DNA of 64,000 bases from Flammulina velutipes (Eukaryota; Basidiomycota; Agaricomycetes; Agaricales; Physalacriaceae), in the NCBI GenBank assembly GCA_011800155.1, contig CM022375.1, forward strand, positions 124,001 through 188,000, read 5' to 3'. How positions within the stretch are numbered: the stretch's first letter is position 1; every line of letters starts with the position of its first letter. The position numbers and the translations under genes are program-made. The notes beneath the pieces were generated by a model. That model was not told the DNA's origin. It saw only the letters and a program-made list of their open reading frames with translations, and searched no databases. This document shows positions 55,251 through 64,000 of the stretch, one piece after another.

Positions 55251-56639
55251 ACACAGCCTAGTAGATCTAAATTGCCAAGATGAACATGTGAGGGTATTTA
55301 GATTCATAGAGTCATCCCATCTACTGTCTTCTTCCGAGATCAACCATACAGGAGGCTAGATGTCAAACGGATTTCTCCTCCTCCAATATATTACTTTCAT
55401 CCTCCGCGAGCGAGCCCACTCGAAACCCGTTCGGCGCCGTTGAAACGGGAACGATTGTTACATGAACTGGCTAAACAGCTTGAATATGACTACGATATGT
55501 ATGAGAAGTAGCATTCCCCGAAAGCGAGTGGACGACAAATTAGTATCATCCTCCACTGCCTTTCGAGGATCAGCCCAATGACGGGCTTGTTAATCTCGGT
55601 CTTGAAAAACGGTACAATAAAAAGGATGTCAGCATTTTAACTGCACTAGATAATATTTGCGCCGTCACACAGCAATAGTAGCCGACTTGAACATCACCCT
55701 TTCTCGCCGCTTATTCCATGAACCAAGTAGATGACAATCTGACAATTATAAATGTATTTTTCGTACTTTATTCCGGACCGTCCCATGGATCTTGTAATTC
55801 GAGGTTTCTGTGTTGTGGATCGAGGTTTTATTGTGCTTGCCGTCCCCTGGTTCTAGGTTAGATTGCGGCTTAGACAGATTGATGAGAGACGATAGATCTG
55901 TGTGTGGCATGCTCGTCACCAACCTATTGCTCTGGAAAATGAATATGCTATTGGGGATAGGTATGATTGTATTTCTATGCAGTGTAAGCTTTATTAGAAC
56001 AAAGCAGCAGCTAGCGACAGTACTCGCGCATGTGTGCATCGCTAGTTTACGCTATCGATGAAAAATGAGAATCAAGGCAGAAACGCGTTACGTGAGGACG
56101 TTGGTATGTCTACATTTACCTTTGGTTCATTTGCCCATGCTGACTTGACCCGCACTCAGTAGCAAGACCAACGATTGGCTTCTCGAGATAGCCTAAGTAC
56201 ATGATGATTAATATTTTGTTGTAAGTACGTAGATATCTTTGTAACTAACGTGTATACTATTATTAGCCTCGCGTGTATATATGTGAATTGGATCCCTTTC
56301 ATACGTTGAATCGTCCTGAGCCTCCAACAATGAATAAGTAGATGAAGACATCGACGAGTCGTCTTGGCCCTCCTCATCCATTTGGCCCTTTCACTCCCGC
56401 GGAGCGCGCCCCAAGAACAGGTAATGGCGTGCAGGCTGGAGGTCTCCTTCGAAGGAGTTTAGATATTCCAGGCGATGGCGCCGATGGGAAAAAGGGTGCG
56501 GGTGTGGACCTAGGTTGATTTAGATTCAGGCGACCGAGAATCAAGGTGAAGAGAGAAACGTACTCCATTCAACCTTCTACTTGAACCCCCCTTCCCCCGG
56601 CTGGACTTGCGTGCAGTCATTTCGTCTTAAGTACCGTCA
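55251..56639. other. Gene-free stretch
   Basis: No coding region, RNA gene or transposon ends recognised. Confidence 0.35.
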
Positions 56640-57419
56640 ACCATAGGATCAACAACGTCGGCAACGTCAATCTGGTCCTGCAGCAGCTTTTCAGCCGCTG
56701 ACATTTTGGAGCTCTGAATTATATCTATGACGAACTGAATCGTGGTTGTAGCTCTTGAAGACCTCCTTCTTGGCCCTAGAACCTGTCGTGAGTGTACTGG
56801 GGCTGGTCTGACTGGCCTTACATTGGTCTGCGTCCGTGACACCTCCTCCTAGGGTTGTTCTTGTTCTTCTCCTTGTCAATCTCCGTAATGTAGTCCTCCG
56901 GTAGCTGATAGCCGTCATACTATCACACACGTGTCATTCCTCCACCAGCTTGAGCAAGTCTTTCTTGTGGCTCAGTTCCCGTTGTTCCCGCTTCGATATC
57001 TTCATCCCGCTGAAAAGTGCCTCATCGTCCCTGATTTCCTTGCAGAGAAGAATCTGCTGGAGCTCGCGTTTCGTGAGGTATTCTTGTCGAGAATGCAGTC
57101 GTAGATTGGGGAAAGAAGCGTCGCGAGCCTCTCCTGCTGTGCATGTCCTTTTGGGCGAACGGTCTTCAACGATTTTTGATGCGCTCTCGATCGCGGTCTC
57201 GCGTCTAGGATCCAACGTCTTCAGGCCCAGCCGTATAATCTGCTGCTGCATCATCCAAGGACATCCACATCCCTTAAATTCCCCAACGAGGGCGCGCTGA
57301 ACCTGACGATGCCCCTCCGCCCGCTTGACACCGACCATCCTCCCGCCCCTCCCCATTCCGACGGACTGCGTCCGACGTCGATGCCCGTGACGCTCAAGCA
57401 GAGCGGCTGGTAGTGTCAT
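56640..57419 (-). CDS. Unrecognised minus-strand coding stretch
   Basis: The frame from 57419 has a basic N-terminus, QQQIIRLGLKTLDPRRETAI and a helical, charged end EYLTKRELQQILLCKEIRDD, GMKISKREQRELSHKKDLLK, LVEE, stopping at 56934. A likely splice leads to GYQLPEDYITEIDKEKNKNN. Helical, Lys/Glu-rich composition suggests a structured protein, but no family was recognised and the 5' half may be non-coding. Confidence 0.35.
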
Positions 57420-59593
57420 CGCGGATCGCGGTCGTCGTGGGCGGGTAAGACTATAGCTTGAAGGCTGTCTGTCAGCGAATGATCTGACGCCGCATGTGAG
57501 GTTGAGAGATGAACTCTACTCATGTGATGAATAGAAAAGACGTACATAGATTAAGTGTTCATGTTTCCACCGACCTCCTGCCCGGCCAACTTGGATATGG
57601 GGACATCCACTGCCTTTCAGAGCAGTCAAAGCACTGCATTTCCGCCTGGAATGTGCGAAATGTATCGGCGTCATCTCAGGAAAGCAAGTATATTGAGTCC
57701 AGGATGTGTCGATCAGATTCTATTCCCTCGAAAATGCGCCCATTTGTGCAGAAGATGCCATTCGAAAGAACAGGCGACGCGCCATGATAAGACTTGTTTC
57801 TGGTCCCGTTTGCCCAGGAAGTGTAGTAGGCGACCGGCGTAAAATAGATGACTGGTCACCGTAATGTCAAGAAGTCTTTGGAAGAACGGGAAATCCTCCT
57901 GGCTCAGCATCGTGGCCTGACCGTCTACTATCCACGAAAGAGGGAAGCATATACCAGTAGTCGCTAATTGTACGAGTCGCTAGTCATCGTTATCGATCGC
58001 GAGCATCAATAGCGCCGGAAAACATGGGGCATGTTCGAGTTCGCGAAACATCCTGTATAGAGGTCAGCTTTCAGTTATCCTTTTCGCGAATGATAGGAGG
58101 ACGTACTTTGAGGACGCATGATCTTGAGCTTTGATGTCAGGGAGATATTCCGCATGCTAGGCCCGAGTATGGATGGAGGAACGGACGGCGTTGAATAAGA
58201 TAGTGTCGAGAGGAAGGGGAGCTGCGCACAGGCGACGACTCCTTTGCAACGTAGCTTTTGCCGAGAAGGCACGCCTGAGTTTGGTTTTCATAACTCGCTA
58301 GGAGGATAGGGTCAGCAGTTTAAACGACCTCTGCGTCGTATACTGGTAGTATTCACATCTAGGCTGGGTGAGCAGTACGTAGGGATGAGAGCACGGAGAC
58401 GTACATGAATCATTACGAGTTCGCCGACATCGCAAGTAAAATTCTTGCGATGCCATTGTTATGCTCTCGCGTATCATACGACCGTAAGTGATGATAGAGA
58501 ATCCAAGATAAGACGCGAGTCGAGAAAGCCGCGGCGATGATTTCCATTTAACGTACAAGGACATGTTTGGTGGGTGCGCAGAGAAAGAAAGACGAAACGT
58601 CTCCATGAACGGTGTCGATGGCGACTGGCAGAGCTGGAGCCACGCGTGGATAAATTGACGGAGTTTTTTGCATCCTGTGAAACAGCCGGTAGTTGAGCGC
58701 TGAGCTCTGAGTTATCTTCGTGGAGTGCGTTGTCCTTGGATTGATCCCGGTGGTTGCATTCTATGTCGACAGGAGGGGGGATATGGGTACGAACCTACGT
58801 TGGTTCAGCGTCAGGCATTCACTGTTTAATTCAGAGAGAAGCGCACTCGTTCAACGCCCGTTCAATTCTGCGCCTCCTCCTTTTGCTGGACCCGCACGCA
58901 CTTGCCCCGTTGTTGTTCTGACCGAAATCCTACCGGATAGGCGTCATGGAGCATGGCATTCGAGCCATCTCGCTCTATGCATAAGAATGCGATTGATTTA
59001 CGACGGCTTGGCTGATGTCCATGCCACGTCCTTGTGGATGTCCGGGATGGAAGTCGCTAACATACAGCAAACATTCAGTCGACTGCCCTTGACACCTCTT
59101 TCCCGTGCGTATTCAAAGCAACACCCGAGTGCCAACTCGTAGGTTCCCAAAGCCGTCACGTTCCGCCTCGTAGAATTTATGAAGCATGGGAGGATAGCCA
59201 ACAAATGAACATATCGCGCGTGTTCGATGCAATCTTTCTCGTAACGACTTCTAGACGGCTGAGAGGAACGTAGTCAGCGCATTCATAAAGAAACAGAAGG
59301 AATAGAAGCGGTGATTTGCACGTTGACCTACACCGTTGACGGATCATGGAATGGAAGAGAGAGAGGCCAGGAATGGCTAGCGGCTAATTTCTAGCGCTAC
59401 TACTTAGTACCGTACATGTAACATAACAACAACTTGTACATGGTATACGTATCGTATACGATAAATAGAACGCCTCCCGAACATCACGTTCGAATGAAGT
59501 AGGATAGCTTAAAGGTTCGATTCCACAGATCAAACCGTCGTACCATAGGTGCAAACGGCAAGGCCGCTCCCAAACATCCTGTCGACAGTCCGG
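57420..59593. other. Gene-poor stretch
   Basis: Short unrecognised frames on both strands only (for example 58720-59142 plus). Nothing supported as a gene. Confidence 0.35.
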
Positions 59594-60075
59594 TACGATC
59601 GTCAGAAACGGCTAAAACGAAGTCTTTAACAAGGATCGAAAGAGAGCGATAAACACATATACCATACCATAAAACGCCTTCGATAGCGGCAACGACTCCA
59701 TCGAAGGGAACCTTCGAGAGTACAATGCGTCCCAAACCGATCCCAGCGACGGACTATGAGGGGGGGGGGCGAGTTGGCGAAGTTTCAGGTTCCTGCATTT
59801 ATGAGTCGCCTCCAAGTCATCCAGCATAGAGTCCACGGGATTCCATTACCGTCAGAAAGGGCTGCAAAAGGAAGTCCTCAACAAATATACAAAGAAAGAA
59901 ATGAACGGACGTACCATATGATAGAGCGTCCAGCATATCTTCGACAACGGCACTGACCCTACGGCGAGAGTGACATGCTACTGCGCATCCACCAACGACG
60001 GACTACCTGAAGCGCTCCTGTCCCATGGAGCAAAGTTGGCAAAGTTTTCCAGCATTTATCGAGACTGCGTCCATC
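59594..60075. repeat. Diverged tandem duplication, two units of about 240 bp
   Basis: Unit 1 (about 59594-59838) and unit 2 (about 59842-60075) share in order CGTCAGAAA.GGCT, CAACGACGGACTA-like, GTTGGC.AAGTTT and GCATTTAT, with many differences. No coding capacity recognised. Confidence 0.55.
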
Positions 60076-62625
60076 CCCATCTCCATCCTCGGTTTTCCAA
60101 CTAGGTTTGTCATTCAAACGCGACACGGAGCGAGAGTTCGAGGATCCAAGAGAAAGGCTTCCTTTGGTCCGAATAGCGGCCGCAGTATGGATGACGCTCT
60201 GCGCTTGAAGGTGCCAGCTGGATAAGCATGAGGTCCGCATCGGTAGACGCCTCCCTCGAGACTTGAATGAATCTCTCGAGCGGTGCTGGCCGTGTGTAAA
60301 AGGATCCGTGAACCATCACATCGCTGGCTACGGCGAGGAAAGGTGTACGACCGCCGGGGGAGACAGGATGGGCAGGATTATAGGCGAGAAAGGGAAATAT
60401 CGGGCGAGACATAGACACGGACTGGGTGCGATGCGGGCAGAACGGTCGCAATCCGGGCGACGACTAAGGCTATGCCGCCTGTGGGCCAATTGGTCATTCT
60501 CCGCGACGACCTCGAGAATCTAGACCTCCGTTAATTCCCTGCTCAGAGGTACTCGTCGTATTATTGTCGAACAGTGGTAGCCTGGTCGGGAGTATCTAGC
60601 GGTTCGTTAGCGGTGTGGTATGGTATGGTATAGAATGAGCATACCTTTGATATATCCATATTCCGAAGGGAGCGATAGATACCAAATGATAGATCACCAC
60701 ATATGTTTTCAACGAAAACAACGAGGATGAAAAGCCAATCGCCGCACCAACCAACGCCTATCCCAACAGCGAACGACCTGAGACGATCATGTTCCCTGAA
60801 ACGAAATCCACGACGCTCTCCTCCGTTGACCTTTATCTCCAGTGCCTCGAACACTATCCTCAGCGTTTCGAATTGGTCTCGTATCGAGAACAGCATACAG
60901 CGAGAGCTGATCTCAGATCTGAATGAGCTCCGCGTCGGTCAACGCCAAATATCAACCTGAGCGAATCTCCCGAGTCGATAGGGACCGGCTGCACATATCT
61001 AAAGCGTGGTACGCGGCACTCCAACACGAAAGACACCGCTAGGTAGGACAGCGAAGAGGCAGATGGAAGTAGGAAAAGGGAAACCATATGCGACCACAGA
61101 GCAGCGAGGGGACCAATTGCGGCTGTGTTGGGCGATGCTGAGACTGCAGTCGCAATTCGAACGACGGAAGCATAACGCTATGCGACAATTGGCGGGCCTT
61201 TCCGTGACATTTCACATTGGCGAACGACGGTAGTCCGGACTGTCCAGTTGAGAGGATCTAGCCGTCAATGAGCGGTAGATCTGGAGGTGGAATAGATTCA
61301 ACATACCTCCACACCATGTAATTTGTTGTTTAAAGGCCGCCGATATAATGGGACGGGAAACCTATATATGCGTGATATCGACGTAGTGGACAGTATCCTG
61401 GACGAGCGTCAGCTTCACTTCCTTTCCTTTGAACAGCGTACGCACGAGAGTTCCGCGAGCTGTCACCATCGTTCGCCCTCACGCATTTGCACGTATCCTT
61501 GCGTTGACGGCCATCCTTGAATCCATCCTTCATGCTATTGGTGAAGACACGTATTACAACTGCGGACATGGGCGGGTGAAAGCCTCGAAAGGTAATCATC
61601 CAGCAGCATATCGTTTGCGCATACGGGCTGGCGAGTTCGTACGCGCGGAGTAACACCGAAAGTCCGGTCGAGTTGAACGGTTCTGAGCGTGAAAAGCGAG
61701 GCAACGGTTCTGCGGGTAGCACCGTGGCCGGAGGAAAGATGGAGCGAAATCTTCACGTGGGCTTGTAGACCTTTGTTTGGCAATGTGGCGCAATCAATTC
61801 TGCCCCCAGCTACCATCATGAGTCTCTCTTATACTAAATGATTCTCTCTCTCTCTAATTATTGTATCAGTCGACAACGTTGGATCAAGTGATATTTTTAC
61901 GCTAGACTACCGCTCAGAGTCTTGCCGAACTGCGTCTCCACTCCGACTTCTTTTCTCTGAGACTCTAATGTTAATCGCCGGACCGCCCATCACTCCATTT
62001 ATGTCGCCTATCGTTGCGTTGGTCTTCTGTGCTCTTGAAGGTACTGTATCATGGCATACAGATGTAGTCAGCCTTCCTTTCCTACTCCGAGATCCTGTTC
62101 GTCAAGGCGGACTCCTCTTCTGAGCCACCACTGTATAGCCCACCAAGTCTTCTCGTGGCCGTTGCGCATCTCGTTTTTATACTCTTCGTCCACTCTTCCA
62201 TGAATGAGACTACGCACCGACTCTGACTACAGAGAAAAGTGTGTCGTGTGGTGGCGTAATTTCAAGATTCGGTAACGATACTGTACTATCTTTTCCCAGC
62301 TCTCGGATCATACAATTCGCTGTCACATAAGAGGATCTTGAATTGATCCCAGATTGGTCTACGGAGCTGAGCGTCAGATGTTGCAAGCGCGCTGTCCTCC
62401 TGTTATATAAATACTACTACCGTGTATGGATCTTCGAGTCGGTGAACTCGTCAACCATCTTGATCCGACTGACTCCAACGGTCTCATCTCCGTCTCTTCA
62501 ATTTCTGCAACGGATCCAGCGGGGGTGAAATCGATGTCAATCTTTCGTCTCCGAGTCGCCCAACAACCAAGCGAGATAACCACATATATTTACCCGTGCC
62601 GTAGAATTTATGCCAGCTCATGAAG
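60076..62625. other. Gene-free stretch
   Basis: Several open frames, but none with recognisable domain, start or splice structure. No transposon ends were identified. Confidence 0.35.
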
Positions 62626-63104
62626 AGGACCCCCGAATATCCTGCCAAATGTCTGGTACGCGTGCGGATAAAAATGGGTATGCTTTCAAAACAGGTCTGA
62701 GGCAAATGCGGATGCAAATGGGGTTGATTTTTGAAAGTGGTATGGTACCAGGCCTAGGTGCGGATAAATTTGGGCGGCTGGGGAGGTCAGAGGCGCCGTG
62801 CGGATTAAAAAAAATTTGGACGCACTAGCAAGCTCGGACACCGCTCGGACTCGCAAATGCCGCGTTTGATTTCGATTAATGGCACTTCGGCCACTGTTAA
62901 ATTTAATCATGGCAGGGATGGCGCGAAGGTTATGAATTTCGGCACCTCGCCCCGTGCGCCACACTGGGGCCTGATACGGCATGCGGATAAAAATCACGGC
63001 TTCGAGAGGTATGGTATCATATGCGGATACTCCTTCCTTTTTGGTATGCGGATAAGAACCTCCAACCTCAGTATCAGACATTTGGTGGGATATTCGGGGG
63101 TCCT
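62626..63104. mobile_element. hAT MITE, 479 bp, with 8-bp target duplication
   Basis: Inverted ends AGGACCCCCGAATATCC and GGATATTCGGGGGTCCT, extending as CAAATGTCTG, flanked by the exact 8-bp duplication TCATGAAG (62618-62625, 63105-63112). The interior carries several GCGGATAA / TTATCCGC motifs, likely transposase-binding repeats. No coding capacity. Confidence 0.9.
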
Positions 63105-63665
63105 TCATGAAGCCTGCTGCAACGTCCGCCGACCCTGCTCGACGAAGAGGGAGTCCAAAGTTTCTCAAGAGAGAGAAAGTCCCCTCGAAGGTCGTCCAAC
63201 CCACCAGTTTCTCGAATCTCGTCCGCTTTCACAGATCCTTGGATACTCGGTTTGTATAACTCCGTCTCTCTGGGGAGTTCGACTGACGAATCTCTGCAGA
63301 CCGCCCCGTCCTCGAAGAAGTCGAAGCGTCTACCTGATTGGATACATTCACACTCCCGATGAATCGATGATTATTGGGTAAGACGACATGTCCCCTTCAT
63401 TGTCATGGGATTACAAAGATGAGGGCCAAAAAATCCGTGAAGGCGGGCAGCTCACTCAACCCATCAGCTAGACGATTTCCGCCAAGTTCTATATCGTCAA
63501 ATTTTCGCAGGACCTTGGATTCTCCGTGCTCTAACTTGTAAGTACCACTCCGCCTCTACGGAATCCGACATCCTTTTCTAACGATGATCTGCAGACACGA
63601 AACGCCAAAATTGAACAGCACGACGATCTCTCAAGTAAAGAAAAGTTAGTTCAGTTTTTTATAAC

Positions 63666-64000
63666 TTAAGTAAGTAAGTATGTATGTATATAAGTAAATG
63701 ACCACGCCATAAGAAACATATGTATTGGTCGCAACGACCCTACTCTGAAAGGTTCATCGACTGCATCAATGCAGAAGCGTCCAGCATCTCCTGGTCCTCC
63801 GCCGAAAGGCAAAAACTCCCCAACACCCTCTAGCGGGTGATCACTGGCACCCCCAGCGACGCCTGCATTGGCGTGCTCGACAACTCCATCGATAGAGGGC
63901 TCAGCAGTCTCAGCCGCGGCGGGCTCAACGACGTTGTCCACGGCCGCATCGACAGGCTCGGCCTCACGGAAGCGTCCAGTCACGGCATCAGATGCCAAAA
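63666..64000 (-). CDS. Partial ORF at the right edge, Ala/Val/Glu-rich
   Basis: The minus-strand frame enters from beyond the window and reads EAEPVDAAVDNVVEPAAAET, PSIDGVVEHANAGVAGGASD, HPLEGVGEFLPFGGGPG before a less protein-like end at 63666 near a (TAAG)n simple repeat. Family not recognised. The last exon end is uncertain. Confidence 0.35.
   Translation of the reverse strand, partial: LASDAVTGRFREAEPVDAAVDNVVEPAAAETAEPSIDGVVEHANAGVAGGASDHPLEGVGEFLPFGGGPGDAGRFCIDAVDEPFRVGSLRPIHMFLMAWSFTYIHTYLLT

Noticed and set aside
59505..59530. tRNA suspected from GGTTCGATTCC
   Set aside because: No A-box or cloverleaf could be found upstream at a suitable distance.
1728..62980. Recurrent TGTGGCGCA / TGCGCCACA words at many places
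   Set aside because: Flanks differ, spacing and orientation show no pairs, and the word is short; I could not connect it to element ends except within the shared 11.6/33.2 kb sequence.
1..64000. CRISPR array or bacterial-type operon
   Set aside because: No regularly spaced short repeats with unique spacers were seen, and all gene models have fungal introns.

Overview
The window looks like nuclear DNA of an agaricomycete (mushroom-forming basidiomycete). The evidence is: coding regions cut by many introns of about 45-60 nt with GT..AG ends; two KDZ (Kyakuja-Dileera-Zisupton) transposase genes, one with the cysteine-cluster N-terminus typical of Agaricomycetes; an integrase-core protein of a type I know from mushroom genomes; and a dense layer of non-autonomous DNA transposons and broken Ty3/gypsy sequence. 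No bacterial gene organisation is seen.

Layout. 0-8 kb: two convergent KDZ transposase genes. The plus-strand copy runs off the left edge and carries a ~0.8-kb insertion; the minus-strand copy has an AT-hook and cysteine cluster but lacks its C-terminal end. 8-14 kb: a minus-strand run of an unrecognised multi-exon gene, a RING-finger gene and a Ser-rich hypothetical gene whose 52-nt intron has been invaded by a 1.6-kb transposon. 14-27 kb: an accretion of repeats: three copies of a 0.8-1.66-kb 'block' (TG..CA ends), a gypsy element split into two halves of opposite orientation, LTR-like sequence, and several hAT-like elements. 26.7-27.7 kb: a broken gene resembling the N-terminal part of fungal TET/JBP-type dioxygenase-family proteins. 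28-38 kb: gene-poor DNA with a Tc1/mariner-type MITE, a diverged block copy, a 3-bp-TSD MITE packed with GAGGAAA motifs, and a hAT-like element carrying two outward-facing tRNA-like units. 38-53 kb is the most gene-rich part: small hypothetical genes, an APH-type phosphotransferase, an intact seven-exon integrase-core gene, a decayed C2-domain gene, a long multi-exon gene with an HxD motif, and a short zinc-ribbon-like nuclear protein gene. 53-64 kb: decayed, weakly repetitive DNA with one plausible coding stretch and one 479-bp hAT MITE, ending in a partial ORF at the right edge.

The genes do not form one pathway. The region is best read as a transposon accumulation zone in which several host or transposon-linked genes survive intact (RING, APH, integrase-core, the CxxC protein, a 39.8-kb small gene) beside many that carry identifiable lesions. 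Exon joins were worked out by eye from splice sites and reading frame; family names rest on remembered motif patterns and no database search was made.
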